Below, one piece after another: positions 42,918-52,200 of a stretch of DNA of 64,000 nt; position 1 is the first letter of the stretch; each line of letters begins with the position of its first letter. The notes beneath the pieces are model-generated. The model saw only the letters and a list, made by a program, of their open reading frames with translations. It had not been told where the DNA came from and searched no databases. Source of the DNA: CAYFRC01 sp050946115 (GTDB lineage Bacteria > Bacillota > Clostridia > Christensenellales > Aristaeellaceae). Location of the stretch: positions 87,424-151,423 of the forward strand of contig JBMNUF010000005.1 in assembly GCA_050946115.1 (NCBI GenBank), written 5' to 3'. The translations under genes were made by a program, and so were the position numbers.

Positions 42918-43895
42918 TTACAAGTCTTCGGCTGCTTTCAGCACCAACTTCTTGTATTGTTCTCTCACGCTTTCCGGGGCTTTGATTTTCACTTGGCCCT
43001 GAAAACCGAAAATCCAGTTGAAGAAGACGGTACCTACCGCAACCTCTGCGACAACCCTAAAACTGTGCTGATCGCAGGCATAGGTTGTAACATCCGTTCC
43101 AAACTTATCAATTATGGCATCCATCAGATGATTTTCGACCTGGAGCTCAACTTTTTGCCTTGGAGCATCATACATGCGAAACATGGTATTGATATAACGG
43201 TTGATGTCAAAAGAGCTTGGTGGTGACACTGCGGGCTCATCAAGAATCTCTGGTCTTTTGAGAATCCGATCAACTCGGTGACTACCGATGCTCTGATATT
43301 TGTCGGAAAATCCGACGACATAGTAGAAGTCTCCGTCCCAAACTAATGAATAAGGACTGAAGATGTATATTTCACCCCTGTTGTGGAGAATTCGGGACTT
43401 CTTTACGTTGTATTCCGTTGTTTGAAAACATATTTTCTTTTTCACATTTATAGCTTCATTTATAGCATCAACAATGAGGTAAGCCTGTTCGTTTTCAGCC
43501 TTTATCCTCCCATCAACCACAAGATTTCGCTTAAGTTCCTGTGATTTGAATGAGCCTGCAAAAGCGGTCAGTTTGGATACGAGCTGATCGCTCTTCGATT
43601 TTGTAATGAACTTTGACGCCTGTACTGCATCTATAAGAAGCTTAATCTCAGGGATGTCAAAATCGCGGTCTATAAAACTATAGAGGTTTTGAGTAGATCG
43701 AACTATTTGAACACCAAATCCAGCCTTTTGGAGGATTTCTACATCCGACTTGATTGTTGTTCGGAAGGATTCAACTCCATACAATTCCCGAAGCTTGTTA
43801 ATAAGCTGTACGGTTGTCAATGGATGGTCTTCATCAGAATACTCTTTGAGTATCCTGATGAGATATAAAGGTCGGAGCTTGCTTTCTATATCCAA
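42918..43895 (-). CDS. WYL-domain transcriptional regulator
   Basis: A 325-residue protein. The N-terminal winged helix-turn-helix (LIRILKEYSDEDHPLTTVQLINKL, RTTIKSDVEILQKAGFGVQI) is followed by the WYL domain (YIFSPYSLVWDGDFYYVVGFSDKYQSIGSHRVDRI) and a WCX-like C-terminus. WYL regulators of the BrxR/CapW kind repress phage-defence operons and respond to nucleotide-type ligands. Here it lies at the 3' end of the operon, 24 nt after the desulfurase, instead of upstream as in well-known BREX loci. The start is a TTG (43895) after GGGAGG; another TTG at 43901 is too close to the ribosome-binding site. Confidence 0.85.
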   Translation of the reverse strand: MDIESKLRPLYLIRILKEYSDEDHPLTTVQLINKLRELYGVESFRTTIKSDVEILQKAGFGVQIVRSTQNLYSFIDRDFDIPEIKLLIDAVQASKFITKSKSDQLVSKLTAFAGSFKSQELKRNLVVDGRIKAENEQAYLIVDAINEAINVKKKICFQTTEYNVKKSRILHNRGEIYIFSPYSLVWDGDFYYVVGFSDKYQSIGSHRVDRILKRPEILDEPAVSPPSSFDINRYINTMFRMYDAPRQKVELQVENHLMDAIIDKFGTDVTTYACDQHSFRVVAEVAVGTVFFNWIFGFQGQVKIKAPESVREQYKKLVLKAAEDL

Positions 43896-43919
43896 GGCCA
43901 AAACCTCCCAATAGTCCTT

Positions 43920-45047
43920 TTACTGGTTGATGATTCGAACCAACGCAGTAGCTATTGCCACAACATCTTCTTCAGAACTATCTTTGCACAATGAAATACG
44001 AATAGTTCCCTTTGCAGTTTCATTATTCAACCCTATTGCTTGGAGAACATGAGAAACTCTTGTGTTTGTACTATCACAAGCTGCGCCGGTAGAAATACAG
44101 ATCCCCATCAAATCCATCCGATGCAGGATGGCCTCGCCATCTTTCTCTGAAAAAGACAGACTAATCAAGCCAGGAAGCGTGTTTTTGCCTCCGTTTCGCG
44201 TGTATTTAAGTCCTGCGTCGTCAAGCTGAGAGAGAAGCCGTTTTTCAAGAGCTTTCAAATGGATTTGATTATGGGTTAGTGTTTTACAGTTCTTTTTCAG
44301 TGCCGTAGCCATTCCCACAATAGCTGGTATGTTTTCCGTACCTGCCCGAAGTCCTTGCTCTTGCTTTCCTCCGTCGAAATACGGTGCGAGTGTCACGCCT
44401 TTGCGCAGATATAAGAAGCCAATTCCTTTTGGCCCGTTAAACTTGTGCGCAGACGCGGAGAGCATGTCGACACCTAAATCTTTTACGTCGATTTTTACAT
44501 GACCGACTGCTTGAACTGCATCGGTATGAAACAGCGCGCCATGTAAATGCGCGACTTGACAAAGCTCCTTGATCGGCTGGATGCTCCCAAGCTCGTTATT
44601 GGCGAACATAACAGAAACTAATCGTGTATTGTCGGTGATAATGCTCTCCAAGTGCTCCGGCAAGATGTATCCATCCGACGTCGGCTTGAGATAGGCAACG
44701 GGATATCCGATCTTTTCGATAGTCGCGCAAGAGTGAAGAACTGCATGGTGTTCAATAGCAGATGTGATCATGGCGCGATGATCTGCATCGGATAGCGCAG
44801 ATCCTTTTATCGCCCAGTTATCGCTTTCCGTTCCACCGGATGTAAAGATCACTTCTTCTGGATCGGCATTGATGCACGCAGCAATACAGGCTCTCGCTTC
44901 TGCGAGTGCTTTCTTGGGTTCTCTGGAAAATGAGTATGGTTGAGATGCGTTTCCATAGTTCTCTTGCAACCAAGGAAGCATCGCCTGAAATGCATCATCA
45001 TCTAGCCTTGTTGTTGCTGCATTATCGGCATATATAATATCCTTCAT
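43920..45047 (-). CDS. Cysteine desulfurase (NifS/IscS/DndA-like) in the BREX operon
   Basis: A 375-residue PLP enzyme. IYADNAATTRLDDDAF at the N-terminus, the FTSGGTESDNWAIKG loop, the SASAHKFNGPKGIGF lysine and ISTGAACDSTNTRVSHVL with the sulfur-accepting Cys are all present. It turns cysteine into alanine and an enzyme-bound persulfide. In Dnd and Ssp systems such enzymes (DndA, SspA) supply sulfur for DNA phosphorothioation. Its place directly after brxL (2-nt gap region, GGTGAGGA site overlapping the brxL stop) and beside a PAPS-reductase-like gene suggests the same job. A housekeeping Fe-S role cannot be excluded. Confidence 0.9.
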   Translation of the reverse strand: MKDIIYADNAATTRLDDDAFQAMLPWLQENYGNASQPYSFSREPKKALAEARACIAACINADPEEVIFTSGGTESDNWAIKGSALSDADHRAMITSAIEHHAVLHSCATIEKIGYPVAYLKPTSDGYILPEHLESIITDNTRLVSVMFANNELGSIQPIKELCQVAHLHGALFHTDAVQAVGHVKIDVKDLGVDMLSASAHKFNGPKGIGFLYLRKGVTLAPYFDGGKQEQGLRAGTENIPAIVGMATALKKNCKTLTHNQIHLKALEKRLLSQLDDAGLKYTRNGGKNTLPGLISLSFSEKDGEAILHRMDLMGICISTGAACDSTNTRVSHVLQAIGLNNETAKGTIRISLCKDSSEEDVVAIATALVRIINQ

Positions 45048-45052
45048 AATCC

Positions 45053-46624
45053 TCACCAATGATATTGAACGTCAGGAATCGTGTTTTTTCCGGGAACATC
45101 AAATTCTTGAGGATCGATGATACAAAGCTGCCTTTTAATTATGGCGCGCATTTCTTTGGCCGGGTTCAGGCAGTATTTGATGAATTCGTCAGCAGCAATA
45201 TCCTCTTTATGCTGGGCGTTGGGATACAGCAACTTCACAAAGGCAGTACATAGCCGCTTAATCGCAGTCATGTCGCGTTTGTCGGCTTTTGCCGGCACTT
45301 CAAGGCACTCATCGACCAAGGCAGAATAAGAAAGGTCGTCCCGCATTGCATGGAGCACTTCGGCGAAATACTCAGTATTGATCGCCCAGCCATTAGCGAT
45401 TAGGTCCTGATTAAGCCGCGGGATCTCCCATCCAGGAATAAAGCCGTGGAAGCGATCCAGCGTTGCTGATTCCCCAAACACTTCGCTGATATTCTCAACC
45501 ATGTTCTGATTGATGTCAAACTTTCCGGCATCGATGTTTCCTAAAACTATAACTCCAGCTTCGGTAGACATTTGAGCATCAAATCCTTTTATTTCGCCAA
45601 ACTCCATATAGTGTTTCAGAGCCTGCTGGATCTGTCCCGGCTGTTCAAATGTAATAGACTGGACTTCGTCAAATCCAACATAGTCGAACCGTGTTAGTAA
45701 TCCTCCTGCTTTCTTAGCGTTGTCATAGATCAAGGAAGCTCTCGAAACTGTTCCTCCGCTTATCAACCAGCCTCGCTTGCTGATTTTTTCGTACACATAG
45801 CTTTTCCCGGTTCCCTTTGGAGCAAGCTCAATGATGTTCACTCTTTTTTCCACGAACGGAAGTAAACGTCTGAGGAAGAAGAGCTTGGTCTCTTCAGAGA
45901 TATTGCCTTCAGCGTCAAGATATCCTGAAGGATTGTAATCTACTGCAGAAATGATTACGTCTATCCATTCATGAATATCGAAGCTCTTCCTTGCTTCCTT
46001 GTAGAAGTCTAAATCCACTCTGTACGGGCAAAACGGCTTGTAGCCGCACATATATATCTCATTGGGTTTATAGGATGGGCGGTTATCATCTTGATAGTCA
46101 CTATCCTTGCTGCTCTTCCCAAAGAGTTTTTCGTAGAATTTTGATGGTTTGGAACTCGGGCCATTCTCGAATTCATCATCAAGGCTAAGTGTGCTTCCGA
46201 GAGCAAGCTCAATGATTCCCCAATTTTCACTTTCTCTGAGAAGGGTGTCAGCATACTTCTCAAGGACTTCGTCTGACACGATGCCAGATGCGCCGCCTCT
46301 CGAACCGCCAAAATCTGGCAATTCAAACTGAACAACCCCTTTTTTTAGATTTACATCAAGGCGCACCCTGGCAAGGAGCTTTTCGGTGCTCCCTTGCATC
46401 AATCGATACTTGATAACCTGAAATGCATCTCTGTCCGGGATGAATTTCTTGATATAAGCAAGTGTGCTGTCGAAATCTATATTGCCTTGATTGTCAGAGA
46501 ATTTCATAACCAGCCAGTCTCTCATATAGGACGGCATACTCAGGTTTGAGAAAAACTCAGATCGCTTTGGATCTTTCAGTACAACCATATCAGCGAAAAC
46601 TTGCCTGACCTTATCTTCTAACAT
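45053..46624 (-). CDS. brxL: BREX Lon-like AAA+ protein BrxL (short form)
   Basis: A 523-residue protein. The N-terminal region (KVRQVFADMVVLKDPKRSEFFSNLSMPSYMRDWLV) and MCGYKPFCPYRVDL match BrxL; the ATPase core has IIELAPKGTGKSYVYEKISKRGW (Walker A) and the YVGFDEVQSI Walker B-type motif with a sensor LGNIDA. Type 1 BrxL is near 680 residues and ends in a Lon protease-like domain; this one stops at RQLCIIDPQEF and seems to lack it. BrxL assembles on DNA and is required for phage restriction in known systems. GGAGGGAG precedes the ATG. Confidence 0.87.
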   Translation of the reverse strand: MLEDKVRQVFADMVVLKDPKRSEFFSNLSMPSYMRDWLVMKFSDNQGNIDFDSTLAYIKKFIPDRDAFQVIKYRLMQGSTEKLLARVRLDVNLKKGVVQFELPDFGGSRGGASGIVSDEVLEKYADTLLRESENWGIIELALGSTLSLDDEFENGPSSKPSKFYEKLFGKSSKDSDYQDDNRPSYKPNEIYMCGYKPFCPYRVDLDFYKEARKSFDIHEWIDVIISAVDYNPSGYLDAEGNISEETKLFFLRRLLPFVEKRVNIIELAPKGTGKSYVYEKISKRGWLISGGTVSRASLIYDNAKKAGGLLTRFDYVGFDEVQSITFEQPGQIQQALKHYMEFGEIKGFDAQMSTEAGVIVLGNIDAGKFDINQNMVENISEVFGESATLDRFHGFIPGWEIPRLNQDLIANGWAINTEYFAEVLHAMRDDLSYSALVDECLEVPAKADKRDMTAIKRLCTAFVKLLYPNAQHKEDIAADEFIKYCLNPAKEMRAIIKRQLCIIDPQEFDVPGKNTIPDVQYHW

Positions 46625-46639
46625 TTTTCTCCCTCCTGC

Positions 46640-46843
46640 CTAAATAAACAAAGTGCAACCTTGCTCTTTGAATTCTTCAATCTTGATTTGCAAATCTTCA
46701 ACCTCACAACCAAAAGAAACACTTAGGCAATTCAAGCATCTGAATTCCTTTAGATCTAAAGAAATCAGCTTTTTGTTAAGTGCTATCTCATCTTTCATAA
46801 GCTGACGTCCGCAATCAATGCATGTTTCCTTCTTTTTTTGCAT
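46640..46843 (-). CDS. 67-residue zinc-ribbon protein inside the BREX operon
   Basis: The CIDCGRQLMKDEIALNKKL... FRCLNCLSVSFGCEVEDLQIKI pattern gives two CxxC knuckles (CIDC and CLNC) and thus a small zinc ribbon, followed by a short acidic helix. It lies 12 nt after pglZ and 15 nt before brxL with its own AGGAG site. The ATG at 46843 is better spaced than a TTG at 46849. I do not know a named BREX subunit of this type. It could be an overlooked accessory subunit or regulator. Confidence 0.75.
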   Translation of the reverse strand: MQKKKETCIDCGRQLMKDEIALNKKLISLDLKEFRCLNCLSVSFGCEVEDLQIKIEEFKEQGCTLFI

Positions 46844-46855
46844 TTGCAATACTCC

Positions 46856-49210
46856 TTACAGATCATCGTCAATAACAAATCCTCTTGTTTTCACAAAGAT
46901 GGTTTCTGTTTTTTGCGAAAACAGGTTGTTTGGGTATACATGAATTGTATAGCTCTTGCCGGCGCTAAGACCGCCGATCCTAACGCTCCACTGTATTTTA
47001 TCTGAAGAATCGCCACTAATCATTTTTCCATTATAATCAACGACAAGACTATTAGCAGGCTCGTCAGTCTGGATCAAAATAGTGGCGACTCCATCGTTGC
47101 CCAAATAAACTTCCGATGAGGCCATCCTATATTGAACAGCTTTTGGTAAGGAAGATTGCTGAGCTTTCTTGGCAAAGTGAAGTACGGGAACCAAAAGCTC
47201 TTCAGGGCTTGCTCCTCCGTGGACTTCTCCTGGAGCATACCCGGGGAAAGTAAAATGATTATGAGTACAGAACGCCAATGTGCATCCATCTCTCTTTGTG
47301 TTTGATACACTAGCGGCAAAGCTCTCAGATGGAAGTTCACAGTATCTTCCGTGATTGAACACTTCAGATTTGGACGGCGGATTCACCCCTTGCGTCAAGT
47401 GAAATCCCTTTGCAGCCATTCTGCTCATGCCGTGATCAGCAGTAACTATTATGTCCATATCGGGATGGGTTGCAATTGAATCAACTATCCGTTGAGCGAT
47501 CCGCCCAATCAGTTCGAATTGCTTGGCAATAATCGAGAAATAGTTGCAATCGCTTTTATCTTTGATATGGCTCAACGTATCTAGATCGTCGATTTTCTTC
47601 TCTGAAATGGTATCAGGATCTGCCTTGGCCATATTGACTTTAGTTATTGTCGGCAGAACAGCTGTCCCAATATAGCCGTTTCCATCATCGATCAGCGAAA
47701 CGGACGGATCAATAGCCTTGATCTTTATCATGAGCATGTCGATCCATTCGATGCCAAGTCCATCAAACCAAAGAAAATACGGAGCGTTGACGGCAGTTTT
47801 TAACGTGTATAACAATGCTCCTCTTGTCTTGAATTGTAGACAATCCGTTTGACCAGAAAGGGTCGATAGTTGCAGAGAAAAGACGTCTGCAATCTTATTG
47901 AATCTGTATTTGGATATATACTCTTTTATTTCGCCGGAAAGATACGAAGAAGGCTTAAGATACAGAAGCAAATCCGGGTATTTCTCTTGCAGTAGCGCTT
48001 TGAAGTCGTTAAGCGACTTTCCGTCGCGCAATGCTTGAGAAATCAGTTCGAGTATTTTAGTCTTTTCCTCATGAGTTCTGCCAGTAAGAATTTTGAGCTT
48101 CACTCTGGTATCAGTAATCCCATCAAATCTTGACAGAAAGACCTGACTAGGAGAATGATACCCAGCCTTTTTCAATATCACATCTCTTTGTCCAACCCAC
48201 TCATCAAAAAGTGGATTGTCGATACAGTCCAGAATAGAACACTCTAAGCTGCGAATCAGGTCTCCGTACACCTGCGTTTTGGAGACAGCAAATGAAATAT
48301 AGTCACTCGACTTATTAAGGCCCAAACGGTACCAGAGGTTGAATGCCCATTTTTCCGTTTCACTGAGATTGCTCCAGTTGCCGATGATACTATCGGGTTT
48401 GAAATGGTGCATATTAAGCACGCCCGGAATGATCTCCTCCAAGGAACTGTTCGGAGAGACAAACGGGATGAGAGATGCCCATTGTTCATCTGTTCCCATC
48501 TGTTTTGAGAGTTTAGCGTCCGTATCTACCAACGCATCTGTAATGAACTCAAATGGATCAGCGATGATCTTCAAAGTATAGTCTCCATTTGAAGGTGTCA
48601 TCTGCCGTATTTGACGGGTGGCAAAAGACATTCCCGTCTTAATTTTCTGATCATCCCATAGTGCCAGCCACTCACGGATTCCAGCAGCATTAACGATTCT
48701 TTTTTGCTTGGCAAAAACCTTTGAATAAACAGTTGCTGAGAAGTCAACGGGAGCGTCATCAATCTCGATCAAAGACTGAGCAAAGCGCTCCTCGTCAAGA
48801 GGACCAACTATGGATTGAAATAGCCCTTTTGCCAAAAAGATCGGGATCCATACTCTTTTCTTAGAATGCACATGTCTGTTTAGAATCGAGTATAGACAAG
48901 CAGAGTTTTTCTCTGTAGCTTCACCTATACGAAGATACTCTGCAAGACTTGGAATCAAGACATCTTTATCCTTGTTCTCGTCAAGGAATGCAATCAGAGC
49001 CTTGAGGTCCGGCACGGTGTCTGAGCCTTTGCAGAACATTTCATCAGAGATGCGCACAATAATATCCGCTTTTTCTGCAAGCTTGTTGACAAAGGAATAG
49101 TATGTTCCCAGGCTGTTCACAAAGAACACTCTGGCAACGAACCGGGTTTCATCCCTGTCATCGTTTATATACTTCCAAACATCCTGTAAGGACTTTTGTT
49201 CAAACACCAT
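46856..49210 (-). CDS. pglZ: BREX phosphatase-superfamily protein PglZ
   Basis: A 784-residue PglZ. The alkaline-phosphatase-fold core lies about residues 470-670: YFLWFDGLGIEWIDMLMIK with the metal-binding Asp, then DIIVTADHGMSRMAAKG with the DHG motif and GRYCELP, HNHFTFPGYAPGEVHGGASPEELLVPV. PglZ is a universal BREX component. It acts as a metal-dependent phosphodiesterase or organiser of the complex in studied systems. The C-terminal 100 residues form a beta-rich domain. AGGAGGGG precedes the ATG, and brxC ends 18 nt upstream. Confidence 0.9.
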   Translation of the reverse strand: MVFEQKSLQDVWKYINDDRDETRFVARVFFVNSLGTYYSFVNKLAEKADIIVRISDEMFCKGSDTVPDLKALIAFLDENKDKDVLIPSLAEYLRIGEATEKNSACLYSILNRHVHSKKRVWIPIFLAKGLFQSIVGPLDEERFAQSLIEIDDAPVDFSATVYSKVFAKQKRIVNAAGIREWLALWDDQKIKTGMSFATRQIRQMTPSNGDYTLKIIADPFEFITDALVDTDAKLSKQMGTDEQWASLIPFVSPNSSLEEIIPGVLNMHHFKPDSIIGNWSNLSETEKWAFNLWYRLGLNKSSDYISFAVSKTQVYGDLIRSLECSILDCIDNPLFDEWVGQRDVILKKAGYHSPSQVFLSRFDGITDTRVKLKILTGRTHEEKTKILELISQALRDGKSLNDFKALLQEKYPDLLLYLKPSSYLSGEIKEYISKYRFNKIADVFSLQLSTLSGQTDCLQFKTRGALLYTLKTAVNAPYFLWFDGLGIEWIDMLMIKIKAIDPSVSLIDDGNGYIGTAVLPTITKVNMAKADPDTISEKKIDDLDTLSHIKDKSDCNYFSIIAKQFELIGRIAQRIVDSIATHPDMDIIVTADHGMSRMAAKGFHLTQGVNPPSKSEVFNHGRYCELPSESFAASVSNTKRDGCTLAFCTHNHFTFPGYAPGEVHGGASPEELLVPVLHFAKKAQQSSLPKAVQYRMASSEVYLGNDGVATILIQTDEPANSLVVDYNGKMISGDSSDKIQWSVRIGGLSAGKSYTIHVYPNNLFSQKTETIFVKTRGFVIDDDL

Positions 49211-49228
49211 GTTCGCCCCTCCTAAGGA

Positions 49229-52200
49229 TCATTCTTCGTCAAGCAATAGCAGACAGGCCTCAGAACACTGATCAAGTATCCTCTCTAACAGCTTTTTCAA
49301 TTCGTCTGGATTGCTCTTCCCCTTGATGCGTTGTTTAGCTCTATCGCTGACTTCGGACTTGAGATCCGTCGCAATGTACTTTTCCACAATTGATCGGATA
49401 CCGACCAAGTCGTTGTTCCAGCGTGTATAGTTTCTGAACCCGCTGTTCTGGATCTTGTCTTTAAGCTCTTTGACATGTGGAAGGAGGATTCCAACGTACT
49501 TTTCCGATGCAACGTTGATGATGAAGCGCCTATCAATCTCTCCCTGGTCAGAGAGTAAAGAGAAATCGGTATTCTCAATACTATTAAGGGCGTTCTCCAG
49601 ACGAATGTCATCAATACGCTCATTCTTCTCTAGCGCGGTGATCACAGAGAAAACGCTGCTGGAATCAGGCATGACCCACACAATGGGCATGATGTACTTC
49701 GTCGTCCAAGCGGAAACAGTATCGATACCGGTCTTTGTTTGCCAAATATACAATAACTGATTGACCTTCTTTGAATAAGCCAGGTCGTTTATTTTGTTCC
49801 TGATGTTTGATTTGAAGTTGTGTTCTGTTTGGGCGAAGGGTTCCTTTGGCAACGCGAGCAGGATCTCGCTATATTCGGCATCCGAGAAAGACCCCATACC
49901 GCTGCGTTCAATATACTTCTTTAGTACATTGAGCGGATGAGAAATGTTCTCGATGGCCTCTGCCATATACTGTTCCAGTTCACTGATTATGGCTGCCTTT
50001 TCTTCAGCATTATACGATACCCACTTATTCGTTGCGATTGCATACAAGGTAGCAACAGTCCCAGCCCATGCATCTTGCAAGGATGCGTAAACGCATCCTG
50101 GAATGCTTATGTAATCAAGATAATTTGAGAGGGTCTCTTTGATTTTCTCAACGGATTCAGCAGATCCGTCAAGAACGGTGTTGACTACTCCAACCAACGT
50201 CAGATCAAGTGTAAGCTTTCCGGCTGCCTCCTTGACTTCCTGCTCACGCCATTGCCATTTCTCTTCTTCAAGAACTCGGCTGAGCATCGTAAACAGAGTA
50301 TCCATGGAGAATCCGTATTTGTCACACGCTGCTTTGGTATCGGGAGCCTGTTCGTAGATGAAGTTCTTCATGCCGACAACGAGCTTGCTCTTGTCTTTCA
50401 AAAGCGCGTTCAGCATTTGAACGTATACTTTTGGGTTGGCCTTGATTAGACCAACGATCTCCTCCATCACATCGGACTGATTGCCAATTTCGAGGATGTA
50501 TTCAACATACTTGTCGACGATTTCAGAGATCTCCGCTTTTATCCCTGCATACTCGCTTTCATCAAGATACTTCAGTGCCCATACCGGATATCCATTCTTG
50601 GTGATGTGGACCTTAACATTCTTCCGGCACTCATAGACGTCTCCGACCTCTTCCTGTGTGAGGCCGAACACTCTTCTGGTGATGTCCTTGAACCGCTTTT
50701 CGATGTCGCTCTCGCTGGAGAGCTTCATCCCGGCAGCTTTCCCACTTAACATGCTTACGATGAGCGTTGATATCGTCTCCTCATCAAGCTTGTGAGCATT
50801 GTTGCCGTCAAACCATGTGAACTTTCCAATGTAAAAATGCAAAGCAAACCCAAGAAGGTAGCAACAAACGCCCGTGTCGTAATAACCCAGTTCTTTCTGA
50901 AGGTCGTTCCAGAGATCCGTTAAGAAAACAGTACCTGACGTCAAGGCTTTGTTGAGGAGAGAGCACAGCGCAGCCATACTACGGCCAATTTTTGTATCCT
51001 CCATAGCCATTATATCTTCCACGCTGTTGCAATCCCACACATTCTCTTCATTGTCCCTGAGAATGTCAACACAGTCCTGCCATTGTTGGTTGAAGTTCTT
51101 CTGCCTGTCATTGGCCGGGTTTTTACTTTCAAGCGTAGTTTTGGATACACCATAGTAAGCTGGCGCGAGTGCTACTGATTTATACAACGTAATCTTTTTT
51201 ATGATGCTTTCTGGTGCAGCTGAGAAGACCTTGAAAACGATCTTCTCATAAGCAGCAATCACGGCTTTGTTTGTGTAAACATGAGATGGAGCGCTTCCAT
51301 ACATCAAGTCCATATCTTTCCCGATAGCTGTGCTGACCCAATTGCCAACGAGGTCAATCGCTTGACTTTTGAAAGAATCACCGTTCACGGGATTGTTAGA
51401 TCTGTGAGCAATAATCCCATTTGCCATTAACTCATACCAGTTTTTAAAAATATCTTCGGCAAGCGGATATCGCATTATTACGACAAGTATGCGTTTCGTT
51501 TCGTCTTCTTCTAAGAGTGCCCCGACTGTTGTTTTGATCTTCTCTATCTCATCCGCACTTGGAACCGCTACGATTAACAACCCAAATTTGTGGTAGGTTT
51601 TTTCGACAGCGTTCTTCAACTCCCCGAATTTATAATTGATATTCTGCGTAGTTCCCCAGCACGTATCAGAGATGAGGCGCTTTACAACCGCTTTTTCTTC
51701 AGGAACAAACTGCTTCTTTAAAACAGATCCAAAATACGAATCAGCATTAAATAGTTTCCCCGGAGTATTCTCCTTTTTAATTTTCTCAATCTCTGCTTCA
51801 AGTTCACCGCTCGTTCCTGAGTATGGAAGCTCAATACGAGAGCCCTCATGAAGATCTGGCGCAAGAACAAGAACATTCAGCGGATCTGTGCTAAGAGTTT
51901 TCAGACAATTGGACACTTCTGTTTTGTCCAACATACCTGAGAGGCAATCACACAAAGTCTTTTCCGTAGCCTGAATGCCTCTACTTGATCTGGACTTTTT
52001 CAAGTTGTGACCTGATCCTATCGTCGCTAACAGGAGCATAGCGCATTTGAAAACGCGCAATATACGATCATCATTGATCTGGCCTTTTACCTTGTTGTAA
52101 TGTTTTAAGGCTTCTTCGGCGATTTTCGTCAGTTCCTTCTTGCCACCTTGATTGTTAACGAAGTAATAATCCCATAGATAGTCAGGAGTGACCCATTTCC

